A DNA stretch of 64,000 bases from Agapetus fuscipes (Eukaryota; Arthropoda; Insecta; Trichoptera; Glossosomatidae), in the NCBI GenBank assembly GCA_951799405.1, contig OX637353.1, positions 6,448,001-6,512,000 of the forward strand, read 5' to 3'. Positions 54,101 to 63,717 of the stretch are shown here, in pieces (the stretch's first letter is position 1; each line of letters opens with the position of its first letter). Both the position numbers and the translations under genes were made by a program. The notes under the pieces are model-generated. The model ran no database searches and was not told where the DNA came from. It saw only the letters and a program-made list of their open reading frames with translations.

Positions 54101-56091
54101 AAAGCCATGGCCTGACCCATGACTTGAAGACCTCCGGGTGTTATCTTCAATGGACCCATACCATCCTGCAGAAAAACATCAATTTATTTAATATCATTTA
54201 AAAAAAAAAGTATTTACATTCCAACATCATCAGCCGGCTGTGTAAGCGTAAAACTCTTATTCAAATTGTGTGCAATAGCACATTAAGCACTCTATGAGAA
54301 AATATCTCTCGCGGAACTTATGAAATAAACTATTTTGAAAAGCAGACGATTGACTGCGCTCTGCGGAAAAAGGAGCTATAAAATTCGTCAATGAGCGTTT
54401 TTGCAAGTATGTTGCAGTGTTTGGTGAGCGTGTTTTTCTAGTGGTAGCTCCAAGGACATGGAACTGCCTTTTACCTGGAGTCTCAAGACCGATCTGCTCT
54501 CCATATCTTTCGGGACACTTCTAGAGTGACTATTATCTATAATTTAAGTTTGCAAGGATATATAACATTTTAGATTCATTTTAAATTCATTCCCATGAGC
54601 AGATATGTCAAAGTTCGCTCATACACATGCCGCATGTGGACTTCGAAAAAACCCAATCTCAATGAACATATGCTCTGCATATGTTCATATTCACTGTGTG
54701 AATACACAAACCCTACAAAATCTATATGCTCTGCAGCTTTTGCCGACCTTCCTTAAAACAGGGGCGTCCTCTTTTTGCCACCATTTTATGGTTGGTCAAC
54801 CTCATACCAACCTTATGTCGTAAAACGGCGCCAAATCAATAAATCACCTATATAATAATAAATCTATAATCTAAGTTGCAAGGATATATTCATTTAAAGC
54901 TCTCAGATGTAAGCCCACAAACCAACAAGTGTAGTTCGCGCTTACAAATGCTGAATGTGTACTTACAAATAAAATCCAAACCTCAAATGAACATAAGCCC
55001 CACAACTTTTGCCGACCTTCCCTGAAACAGGGGTAACATTGGCAAAGTGAACCATTTTTTACAGTATGGGTGGTCAGCCTCATACCAACCTATAAGTCAA
55101 GGAATATGAATAAAAAATTACATTTAAATATATAAAAGAACAAAACCTTACAAAGAAATCTATACAAAAAAAACCTGATTCGTCATAAAATTGTACTTAA
55201 CCAAAGCTTCCGTATTCCACAAATATTTTGATAAGTAAAGTTAAATTTCTGATTCACCAATTTGAAATCCATGACCTTTCACATGACTTTAAATGACTTC
55301 TACGACTTTTTTGATATATTAAGATGATAGTTAGGTTTAGAATTACGGTCGTTTGACATTTTGACAATAATATTATTTTTTTAAAACTGAACAATTTTAA
55401 AACTTAATTTAAATCGGATATTTAACGAACCGTTTAGAGAGAACTTACATCATTCTCGACGTTTCGTCACCTAACCTAACTATTACAAACTTTTACGGAA
55501 AGGATGTGTACAAAATGTACGAGTTCATCCTCAGTCGCCGTACAGAGAGGATGTTCTCCTGAAGACGTCGGCTACGTCGCTGACGAAACGTCGAGAATGA
55601 TGTAAGTTCTCTCTAAACGGTTCGTTAAATATCCGATTTAAATTAAGTTTTAAAATTGTTCAGTTTTAAAAAAATAATATAATTGTCAAAACATATTAAG
55701 ATGAAAAAAATATTTAAAACAATTTAATAAATAAATTTAATAAATTCACCCTAAAAAATATAATGTTAAGATGATTTTTTGCCTCACAAAATTGTAATAA
55801 ATGACCTTCTACATGACTTCTACATGGTTTCTACAGCTTTTCAGAAATCTCTAAATGATTTTCTGCCTTACCAGATTGAAGTCCATGACCTTGAGCACCC
55901 ACAGAGTGAGCGCAAGGTTGACTATCATCATGACCATCAGAGCCATGATCAGCAGGTACAGGCACCGCTTCCTCCAGCCGTAGATCCCCACCTTGATGCC
56001 GTAGTTCTTGTGCGAGTTGTGGTGGAGCAAGGAAGTCGCCTTCATCACGGGATTCACTGGGTTTAATTTAGGAGTATCGTTGTATGGAATT
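50954..56091 (-). CDS. Scgdelta: gamma/delta-type sarcoglycan gene (five coding exons, 5' end missing)
   Basis: Minus-strand gene. Exons in coding order are 56091-55872, 54165-53976, 53596-53404, 52878-52755 and 51148-50954; all introns are GT..AG and phases match at every junction, giving about 306 codons plus stop. The product is a type II membrane glycoprotein of the sarcoglycan subcomplex, which links dystrophin and dystroglycan at the muscle cell membrane. Seen in sequence: a short basic cytoplasmic stretch with [11 protein letters not shown], a single hydrophobic transmembrane helix, an extracellular beta-rich region with N-glycosylation sequons, the [10 protein letters not shown] segment, and a cysteine-rich C-terminus typical of the family. 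Length is close to vertebrate gamma/delta sarcoglycan (about 290). Introns of 1706, 379, 525 and 1606 bp hold SINE, LINE and ribozyme-like inserts. The first coding exon (initiator ATG) is not identified; the first exon here opens with one base of a split codon. Gamma versus delta assignment is not meaningful in invertebrates, which usually have one such gene. Confidence 0.93.
51239..51306 (+). repeat. dispersed 70-bp repeat, copy 2 (intronic)
   Basis: GCATGAATGACTGTTTGACC and AAGTGACGTTTACATAATTA, ending TATTGGAGACA. With copy 1 it brackets the terminal sarcoglycan exon. Confidence 0.6.
51313..51497 (+). repeat. LINE B 3' module inside a sarcoglycan intron
   Basis: TTTGCCAATGTCACCCCTGT through TTGCAACTTAGCTTATAGAT, with a deletion around the CGGCAAGAG block. 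It lies in the intron between exons 52755-52878 and 50954-51148, antisense to the gene. Confidence 0.75.
51917..51953 (+). repeat. (GTTT)n microsatellite
   Basis: TTTGTTTGTTTGTTTGTTTA-like run in the 1606-bp sarcoglycan intron. Confidence 0.7.
52066..52180 (-). repeat. possible very decayed LINE B 3' module
   Basis: AATCTAATTTACAGAGATAT, ATGCCTACAGAAGACATGT and CTACTTACAAAAAACG keep the order of tail-proximal module blocks. Also in the sarcoglycan intron. Confidence 0.3.
52648..52722 (+). repeat. (ATCTATA)-type microsatellite in a sarcoglycan intron
   Basis: Irregular TCTATATCTATCTATAATC repeats. The unit resembles the LINE B tail, so it may be what remains of a LINE B 3' end. It ends about 30 bp from the exon at 52755. 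Confidence 0.65.
52755..52878 (-). CDS. Scgdelta: sarcoglycan exon: [10 protein letters not shown] segment
   Basis: Too short for ordinary ORF calling, but flanked by a TTTTCTTTTAG acceptor and a GTAAGT donor. One base completes the Leu codon left by the previous exon, then 41 codons read [18 protein letters not shown] and continue to LKLQSIAGA. The S-x-TRSL-x-M motif is a family hallmark. It ends in phase 0, joining directly to IKLDASS in the last exon. Confidence 0.92.
53404..53596 (-). CDS. Scgdelta: sarcoglycan exon: central ectodomain
   Basis: The acceptor CACACAG is followed by two bases completing Gly, then [20 protein letters not shown]. The exon reads through [20 protein letters not shown] and ends SSGNALL with a split Leu codon at a consensus GTAAGT donor (53403-53398). 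GC content is clearly higher than in the flanking introns, as expected for a constrained coding exon. This is the repetitive beta-strand part of the extracellular domain. Confidence 0.93.
53710..53840 (-). mobile_element. SINE1 fragment in the 379-bp sarcoglycan intron
   Basis: ACTTAGCTACACATATAG through GGCCGGCCTTACGCCAACC. The tRNA head is missing. It makes up about a third of a small intron. Confidence 0.75.
53976..54165 (-). CDS. Scgdelta: sarcoglycan exon: membrane-proximal ectodomain
   Basis: Begins in phase 0 after CTGCAG with [15 protein letters not shown], matching the DGMG segment that follows the transmembrane helix in sarcoglycans. It ends NLTNKIFLG, with the last Gly codon split 1/2 across the GTCAGT donor at 53975. 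It contains two possible N-glycosylation sequons (NFS and NLT). The donor is slightly weak but gives perfect phase with the next exon. Confidence 0.93.
54540..54822 (-). repeat. LINE B 3' module in a sarcoglycan intron
   Basis: TATAATTTAAGTTTGCAAGG, GTTCGCTCATACACATGCCG, TTTTGCCGACCTTCC and CAACCTCATACCAACCTTAT. A local partial duplication around GAACATATGCTCTGCATATG enlarges it. Confidence 0.7.
54864..55175 (-). repeat. LINE B 3' module plus adjoining 3' UTR in a sarcoglycan intron
   Basis: Well preserved module followed beyond CAACCTATAAGTCAAGG by about 70 bp matching the LINE B 3' UTR (TAAAAAATTACATTTAAATA, AATCTATACAAAAAAA). This again ties the module to the LINE. Confidence 0.8.
55370..55690. 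mobile_element. inverted element with hammerhead-like ribozyme in a sarcoglycan intron
   Basis: The left arm (about 55378-55473) and right arm (about 55581-55680) are inverted copies (TGACGAAACGTCGAG... GTAAGTTCTCTC ... AAATATCCGATTTAAATT). The roughly 107-bp middle contains the rest of the ribozyme for the right arm. It sits in the 1706-bp intron between 54165 and 55872. Confidence 0.78.
55551..55600 (+). ncRNA. hammerhead-ribozyme-like motif (55.5 kb), all helices formed
   Basis: Helix I GTTCTC (55553-55558) pairs with GAGAAT (55593-55598). CTGAAGA 55559-55565, extra C, helix II GTCGGC/GCTGAC with loop TACGTC, GAAA 55585-55588, helix III palindrome ACGT 55588-55591, C at 55592 with predicted cleavage after it. 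Helix II differs from the 16.9 kb copy by a compensating U-A to C-G pair. Antisense to the sarcoglycan transcript, so it would not cut that pre-mRNA. Confidence 0.7.
55872..56091 (-). CDS. Scgdelta: sarcoglycan exon: cytoplasmic tail and transmembrane helix
   Basis: The acceptor is a TTTTTTCAG just above 56091; the donor GTAAG starts at 55871. The exon starts with one base completing a codon from a missing upstream exon, then reads [11 protein letters not shown]... through [11 protein letters not shown], the most conserved motif of gamma/delta sarcoglycans, into about 22 hydrophobic residues ending [16 protein letters not shown]. This is the cytoplasmic-to-membrane boundary and the start of the ectodomain. 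No in-frame ATG begins the reading frame: the only Met codons are internal, so translation must start in an upstream exon. Confidence 0.95.
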
Positions 56092-56151
56092 CTGAAAAAA
56101 AGGGAAAAAATGAGCTGTAGGGATTCTCATTGAGGTTATTTCTTTCTATTC

Positions 56152-56347
56152 ACCGGTTCGTAGTCTAGTGGCTAACACTTTTGACTCGTAAATGGAAGTT
56201 TATGGGTTCAAATTACGGCGAAACAAAAAAAACATACCATATATATTTTTAAATATGCTCTTCGCTGGGTGAAAAATTCATATACCTTTAACTAAGACCG
56301 GTCACTAAAAGTCCATCCAGCCTAACAGCTGGGTCTTGCTTGAGAAT
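56152..56347 (+). mobile_element. SINE2 head half, adjacent to a sarcoglycan exon
   Basis: TTCGTAGTCTAGTGGCTAAC (A box) and GGGTTCAAATTACGGCG (degenerate B box), then GGTCACTAAAAGTCCATCCA and AGCTGGGTCTTGCTTGAGA. The tail half is missing. It lies 60 bp upstream of the exon ending at 56091. Confidence 0.82.
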
Positions 56348-57404
56348 TATGAAGAAAAAAAAGTGTCTTCTTTTTGTAACTGAAAAAATCGATCTGTTAA
56401 ATCTCATTAGAAAATATTTATTTCTTGAAATAAAAAAACATTTGGATAGTGCATACCTTTTTTATGAAATGTAGGTATTCAAAATTAGTATGTGAGCCAT
56501 ATTAACGTGTTTCTCTTAAATTTTACTTTTTTTATGAAAAAAAATGTCAGGTTTTATTAAAATATTGCTTACGTAAATGATGAACAGTTTTCTTTTGCCG
56601 CTCAGTTTTTACTTTAAAACATAATAATTTTAATAATAGTTCATTTCTCTGGACTTTACGACTACGAACAAGAAATTTTTCAAACTCGCTTTTTTTAAGT
56701 GCATAACAATTTTTAATAAACGTCAATTTAGTGCTTTCGCAACTTCAGAGGAAAGTGTTTTTTTTAAGAAAATTGAAATTTCTTTTTCCAATCTTCTTTT
56801 TATATTTTTCTGTGACACACATAAAATTGATTACAAAATATGAATCAATTTATAAAAAAAATATTATCATACCGTATTTTTTTCACTTAAATTATTTGAT
56901 ATAACCTGAAAATATTTTTTATCCCTTATAATTATAAAATCCAACGGCCTCCCCATACAAAATAAATGTGCGTTAATGGATGACAAACTGAAGAACTCCT
57001 GAACAGATGCACGTCATATTCACAACAAATATTGTTCAGAACTTGGGATGTGCATGCTCATCATTAAAAGATTTTAAATTGTTGTTTTTTAAATAAATAA
57101 ACATGAAAACATGATCACAACACCTTTTTATGTAAAACCTATGCGAGAAACAAAACTCATTTTGACATTCGAATTTCAAATAAATTGCCAGCACTTAAAC
57201 ATAGGCTTCAAAGTTGCCATACAAGACGATTCTTTTTCGGTTGAATTCCGTTGAGTACCTACCTATATTCTTTATTTATTTCAAAATTATACTTCAACCA
57301 GTTACAACATGTATTTTTTAGAAATAATTACGATCGATTAGGTCAACTTTTTATATGGAACCATACTTTTTGCGGCATTTATTCTTTTTAATATTACAAT
57401 ATTT

Positions 57405-59430
57405 AATCTAAGTTGCATAGATGCATTAACATTTATAATTCATATTCAATGCACGCCCCCATGGAGACACGAGTGAGTTCGCGCTTATCAATGCTGCATG
57501 TGTAATAACAAATAAAAATTTCAGCCTCTCATAACCATAAGCCCTGCAACTTTTGCTGACCTTTACAGAAACAGGGGGAACATTTGTTAAGTGAACCCAT
57601 TTATGTGATATGGGTGGTAAGCCTCATACTAACCCTTACGTCAAGGAATTTGAGTTTGAAAAATCCTTAAACAACGGTTATGTTAATTTATAATCTAAAG
57701 TTGCACAAAAGAGTTTTACTGTAACTGTAACTGTAACTCTGTCGCCATTCCGCTAGGGGTGGCCAGAGCCTCTTCAGAGTTGCCTCCATTTTTTCCTATC
57801 CTTACATACCTCTTTCAATTCATTCATATCCATCACCTTTTTCATGCATTTTCTTCTTTTACGCTCACTTTGTATATCCCATTCTTTCACAATCTCCTCA
57901 ATCTGATCACTCCATACTTTTCTCGGTCGTCCCTTCCCTCTTTTTCCTTTCACACTTTCTTTGTATACATACTTTGTCAGTCTATCATCATTCATTCTTT
58001 CCACATGTCCAAACCATCTCATCACATTCTTTTGTACCTTAACTTTCACATCCTCTTTCAAATTACATTATTTTTTTACCCATTCATTCCTAACTCTATC
58101 CCTCAGAGTTTTTCCTGTCATGCTTCTCAAATGCTTCATTTCCACCGTACATACTTTACTCATTTCGCTATCGTTCACTGTCCATGCTTCACTTCCATAC
58201 AAAAAAGTCGGTAACAATATGCCATTGTGTACCGCCATTCTCAGATCCATCGTCAATCGCTTGTTCTTTGCTATTCTTCCTATTATTAAGTTTTGATGAT
58301 TAAAATATAATGCACACCCACAAGCTGGCAAATGTCATTTCACGCTAACATATAATTGTGGCACTTGATGTTTTTAATATTAGAATATATAATCTAAGTT
58401 GCATAGATACAATAACTTTTAAAATTCATATTCAATGCATGCCCCCATGGAGACACGAGTGAGTTCCCGCTTAGAAATGCTACATGTGAACTTACAAATT
58501 ATTATTAAGGCCTCTAATGAACATAAGCTCTGCAATTTTTGCCGACCTTTTCATAAACAGGGGGAACATTTGTAAGTGAGTCATTTTTTACGATATGAGA
58601 GTTCAGGCTCATACTAACCTATAAGTCAAGGAATTTGAGTTTGAAACATCCTTTTAAACAACGATAATCTTAATTTATAATCTAAAGTTGCAAAAAAGAG
58701 TTTTGATGATTAAAATACAATGCACACCCGCAAGCTGGCAAATGTCATTTCACGCTAACATATAATTGTGGCACTTGATGTTTTTAATATTACAATATAA
58801 ATCTAAGTTGCATAGATACATTTTGTAATTCATATTCAATGCATGCCCTCAAGCAGACATGAGTGAGTTTGCGCTTACAAATGCTGCATGTTAAATTACA
58901 AATAAATATTTCAGCCTCTCGTGACCATAAGCCATGCAACTTTTGCCGACCTATTCAGAAACAGGGGGAACATTTATTAAGTGAACCCATTTATGCGATA
59001 TGGGTGGTAAGCCTCATACTAACCCTTAAGTCAAGGAATTTGAGTTTGAAAAATCCTTAAACAACGATAATCTTAATTTATAATCCAAAGTTGCAAAAAA
59101 GAGTTTTGATGATTAAAATACAATGCACACCCACTTGCTGGCAAATGTCATTTCACGCTAACATATAATTGTGGCACTTGATGTTTTTAATATAAGAATA
59201 TAAATCTAAGTTGTATATATACATTAACATTTATAATTCATATTCAATGCATACCCCCAAGCAGACATGAATGAGTTTGCGCTTACAAATGCTGCATATG
59301 TAATAACAAATAAATATTTTAGCCTCTCATGACCATAAGTCCTGCAACTTTTGCCGACCTTTTCAGAAACAGAGAAACATTCGTTCAGTGAACATTTTTT
59401 TACGGTATGGGAGGTCAGCCTCATACCTCA
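57405..59430 (-). repeat. composite satellite: about 405-bp units (full module plus truncated module)
   Basis: Full LINE B-type modules start near 57405, 58385, 58800 and 59208. Between them lie shorter units starting AAAGTTGCA..AAGAGTTTTGATG at 57691 (interrupted by a LINE), 58679 and 59082. The short unit carries its own GCTGGCAAATGTCATTTCAC block and is itself a shortened module. The full repeat period is 403 bp between the last two copies. More diverged from the 24-27 kb array than units are from one another, so an independent expansion. Confidence 0.85.
57718..58288 (-). mobile_element. LINE family A fragment inserted in a satellite unit
   Basis: Minus strand. Encodes NGILLPTFLYGSEAWTVND, VEMKHLRSMTGKTLRDRVRN and, after a frameshift at an A-run, RWFGHVERM, GKRGKGRPRKVW and KEVCKDRKKWRQL. 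The 3' tail is (TACAGT)n. It sits inside a repeat unit that reads uninterrupted at 58679 and 59082; the duplicated target AGTTTT flanks it at 57712-57717 and 58289-58294. Confidence 0.9.
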
Positions 59431-59582
59431 TGCACATGCACACAAGATACTCAGAACATAAAAGAACTTAATTACCCTTTTACCGTCATTTTTTTTCAAA
59501 TTACTTCTTAAAGCATTTAATTACAATGAAGGAGGTGTGAGGAAAAATTATTGCGAAGCCTGACTTAAACTACCCGAAGGGC

Positions 59583-59620
59583 CTAGCAGACAACCGTGCG
59601 CAGCACGGTCGGTTTGCTAG
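59583..59620 (+). mobile_element. Helitron-like 3' terminus after the 57-59 kb satellite
   Basis: Stem-loop ACCGTGC-GCA-GCACGGT (59593-59609), then CGGTTTG and CTAG at 59617-59620, followed by T. An outer CTAGCA/TGCTAG pairing encloses the hairpin. A different family from the 27.1 kb terminus by sequence, but with the same architecture. Confidence 0.55.
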
Positions 59621-59624
59621 TTTA

Positions 59625-61665
59625 TAAATAAAATAATAATTTTTGTAAAATGGACTTTCACTGTGTGAATTACAAAGCTCTGAAAAAAATATGAAAAAAT
59701 TATTTTCACATTTTTGACTGATTGACAAAAATGCCATAAAAATATTCTGTATCAATTTATGAGGCAATTTAAATAAAATCTAGTGACTTTGATAAATATT
59801 TGTATCATTTATTTTAATAAATCTGAGTCTATTCGTGCGCTTCCATCTTCTCTTTCAGGTCTATTCGTTTCATACATTCACACCTGTAAATATACTATTG
59901 TTTTATTTTTCATCTCAATCTGTTTTAAGCGTTTCATACAGCCTTCTCACAGCTCAAGGCTTCTCGGAAATTTTAATATGTAAACGTAAAATCACATAAT
60001 CATTGTTATTTATTGAAATATTAACAATTTACGCTTCAAGTTAATATGTATTTATTTAGGCGTATTTCATTCCAGAAATGGTTGAAAATTATCCAGAATA
60101 ATGGGTTGACTCATTAATAATTTAGTAATGCGATAATAAATAAAGGTTTTCGCTAATAGATCCAATTGCGCAAATCGTTAAATTTATGCAACAATTTCGC
60201 ATGCGAAAAATTTAGTTACGGACTGCGCGGTCAGAATTATTAATTTTCGACTCATTTCCCGAATGGCCGAGCAATTATCTGAATCACAATATTGCGACCT
60301 ACAACACACATGTACTCCATATCTACAATGCATAGGCGTGCCGAGAGTTGCTTGCACGATTCGAGTAGCTACGATGCTTTTTTATAATGATAAAAAGAGC
60401 CCTCTACGGATTTTAGGTGAGTTTATAATATTATCACATACTCAAGAAAAAAATAAGTATGTGATATAAAGCTGATTAGATTTTAAATTTTGAAATCGCT
60501 GCAGAAGCAAAAATCACCAATTAACCACAAATAGGTACATACATTTTTTAATTTGCGTGGGTTCCAAACCATAAATTTTCCGATTTGCAGATATTTGACA
60601 AAGTAAATGGGTTTATAAAATATGCTTTAAAGTATTCTACTATAACACTGGGCTGCAAGTTTTTAATAAAATTGTTTTTTTTTTTTGAGGTTCGTAAAGT
60701 GTGGTTATCAGTATAAAGCACTTGTAATATTTGCCCACGCAACTAAGGTGGGGAAACAAAATGACTTTATAGGACGAAATAAAAAAAAATCTTTTAAAAA
60801 AAATGACAGCCTAGCTACGATTGAATCTCTAAAATTGCATGAAGAAGGCCAAATGTTTTTGAAATTTAACCTTAATTGAGACTTCATTGTCAAACATGCA
60901 TGAAATATCCGTCATACTATAAGAGTTATAACCTATTATTTCTGCTCAGTTATTAACAAAATTCACTACTTATTTCTACTTACCAACTGTCCCCTAGAGT
61001 TGGAATATCGGGGGAACGAGCCATAATGGATTTCGATATGTTTAGGATAATGTGAACAAGCCAGATTCTGGTCAAAGCGCAGCACAATTACTCCCAAATT
61101 ACAAACTATATGCCATTATCGTTTGTGCAAACTAATTAAATACAACAATAGCAGAGCTCGGTTACAGTGACGTGTTGCCAAAGTAATAACGATCGATTAA
61201 AAGTCACGCTGATTTTTAACTGTGATCAAACGCTTTTTACTGAATTTTACTATAAAAATACAACGAGTTACTGGTATCTGTGTTCCCAACCCTATTTAAC
61301 TTTTTCCTATTCAAAACCAATGTCTTCCATTCAGTGTCTCAAAACAAAGCCAATGCAACACACAGCACAACAATACACAGCTAACAGCCCTTCATCAAGG
61401 CATCAACTACCACATCTACACCTCTGCGGCACTACAGCAAGTTTTATAGACCCCTAGATACCCTGAAATCTAGCAAGTCTCTCTCACAGGATAACTCACA
61501 AATAAGAACTTAAAAGAGTGTATTTGTAGGTACAAATGTATGCACGTATTGGAGAGGACCAAAAATATGCTTTGACAACTATAAAGAGAAAATTGAAAAA
61601 GCTTTAGTAACGTTCATAAAAATGCATTTAAAAAAGAAACTTGGTTTACATGTAAAAAACACCTC
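59625..61665. other. no feature seen
   Basis: AT-rich. TTTCGCATGCGAAA near 60199 is a 14-bp palindrome; nothing else stands out. Confidence 0.45.
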
Positions 61666-61671
61666 CTTTTT

Positions 61672-61722
61672 CTTCTTATAAAGCCATCTTAATCCACTGC
61701 TGGACATAGGTCTCCCCCTACT
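61672..61722 (-). mobile_element. RTE-type LINE, extreme 3' fragment
   Basis: The minus strand reads G-E-T-Y-V-Q-Q-W-I-K followed by a stop a few codons later, the same C-terminal motif as the RTE copy at 40.9 kb. Only about 50 bp is recognisable. Confidence 0.65.
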
Positions 61723-62394
61723 TTTAAAAAAATAGTGCTCATTAACTACATAGTTAAAAAAAATGTTCATCTTTTTCTATCATTTTAATTTAAGACACAG
61801 GCGAACTGAAACGTTTTATTTTACTTTTCAGAGCTCTCGGGTACATTGCAAGAGCTTACGTAAGAGGTACACATTATTCACGTGCAAGAAAATTCGATTT
61901 GAGGTCGAGGCGTCTTGGGAGCAAGGGTATTTGTACCAAAGGTGTGGGGCAGACCCCAAAATCCGGGGTTACTTGAGGTTTACCACCCGACTACTTAATG
62001 GAAACCCCAGTCCAGCAGCCTGAACCCCAAGTGCAAACCTTTGCATTAAAACGCAACCGTAACGTTAACTAAGAAATGTATACAAATTTAAATAGTACAT
62101 CCATTGAACGTTTAGGTTTCCGTATATTTTTGGGAATTGCTATGGAGGAGTTTGAACGTAGTGATCTCCTCTAAGGAAAAGAGGTGGTTGAGGAAGATTG
62201 CGGTCACGTGGGACGTATTAATCCTACACCAAATTAACCGATTGTTTGAAAGTATTTACTTGAATTAGTTTTTTTATTGTTTCAAATTTTAAAATACCTA
62301 CATAATATTCTGAGTATCATTCAGTTTCTAGTGACAAAGCACAAACGTCTGAATTGAAATTAAGTAGTTTTTATATATTTTTTTTGTCTAAAAG

Positions 62395-62690
62395 AGAATT
62401 TAAGGATGAAATACAATAACGCACAATGAGATGGCTCGGACATCTTGAAAGAATGAATGATGAACGACTAACGAAGCAAGTGTACAGAGGAAATGTCCGA
62501 GGAAAGCGTGGAAGGAGAAGACCGAGGAGGGAATGGATAGAACAAATAGGTGAGATTGCGAAAGAATAGAACCTGCAGAGTGAGAATAAGAGAAGAGTAG
62601 GTATGAAGAAAGTGATGAATGTTGGAGAGATGAAAGAGGTATGCACGGACAGAAAAAATGGAGAAATTGGCAGGTTACAGTAAAAGTAAT
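62395..62690 (+). mobile_element. LINE family A, 3' fragment with internal stop
   Basis: Reads MRWLGHLERMNDERLTKQVY, GKRGRRRPRREW, EIAKE then a TAG in place of a Trp codon, LQSENKRRVGMKKVM, EMKEVCTDRK. A defective retrotransposon tail ending near a GTTACAGTAAAAG motif. Confidence 0.82.
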
Positions 62691-62698
62691 ATATTGTA

Positions 62699-62850
62699 AT
62701 TTGTTGCCTAGTGGTAACGCTTCGGACTCGTAAATGGAAGGTCGTGGGCTCGAACCCTATCGGAGTCCTCTGCGAACTTGGTCGCAGAAGACTCTTGAGA
62801 TGTGATTCGCAAAAAAACAGCGTTCACCCAATAAATCATCCTACTTATAT
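62699..62850 (+). mobile_element. SINE2 with internal deletion
   Basis: TTGCCTAGTGGTAACGCTTC (A box) and GTGGGCTCGAACCCTATCGG (B box) are joined directly to TCCTCTGCGAACTTGGTCGC and the CACCCAATAAATCATCCTA tail; the middle of the body is absent. Confidence 0.82.
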
Positions 62851-62854
62851 TATT

Positions 62855-63715
62855 ATTTTTTATTGTTGCTTTATCCGTCGTTATAAAATTACCTTCAAAT
62901 CTTGTTTTTGTATAAAATACACTCAAAGAATGCTTTGCTGCCTACAGTGATTTTTTTTTGTATATTCTCAATCTTTTTACTGCTTTAAAACTTCCTTCAT
63001 TGATTTTCAAAAGATAATTACACATTATTCATCAATTTCAACGTAGAAAATAATGTAGTTATAAATATAAACGACGTTTTTTCTACAAGTTTTAAATTAC
63101 ACCTGGTTACGTTCAGGTGACGTTGTCACTCGCTCGATGAGAAGGTAGGAAGTAAATGGATCTTGTAAAAAGCATTTCAATTTACAGAACATGCTTGTGA
63201 GGTAGAATCGTGGAGAGTGACGGTAACTACCAACTAGGGTACACCAATTATCCGAAGCACGAGGAACCAACATAGAAGGACTCTATAACTGTTCTATAGG
63301 CTGAGAATGACGTATATTACAGGTGTCACTCAATACTACTTTCTTATAAATATTTAAAAATATAAATGGTAAAACATTGTTTTAATTCACTTTATTCTTT
63401 TTTTTTTTGCTCGAATATTTTCGCCTAATGACTAACTACTTTCTTATGGTTAGATATTTGCACACAACACAGAAATTGATGAGTAGCTAATTGAATAATT
63501 GATTAAAAAATGCATTGAGAATCAAAATATTGAACTGTACACGAAGTATGCAGCTTGCTTGTAAATAACTAGAAAAATAAATCAAACACGACACTTAATC
63601 CCTTATCACATCTACTAAAGTCTAAAATAGCTACTCTTAAATGATTCTCAGAAAACAAAGTATTTTATGATTCTTGAAATGAAATTATTACCGACTTTAT
63701 TTTGTAATGAGCAAC
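62855..63715. other. no feature seen
   Basis: A moderately GC-rich patch at 63100-63300 and otherwise AT-rich DNA, no recognised element. Confidence 0.45.
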
Positions 63716-63717
63716 TC

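Noticed and set aside
55779..56066. 95-codon plus-strand frame
   Set aside because: Antisense to the conserved sarcoglycan transmembrane exon.
62699..62770. Possible functional tRNA gene
   Set aside because: A and B boxes are present but no acceptor stem closes, and the sequence continues into the SINE2 body.
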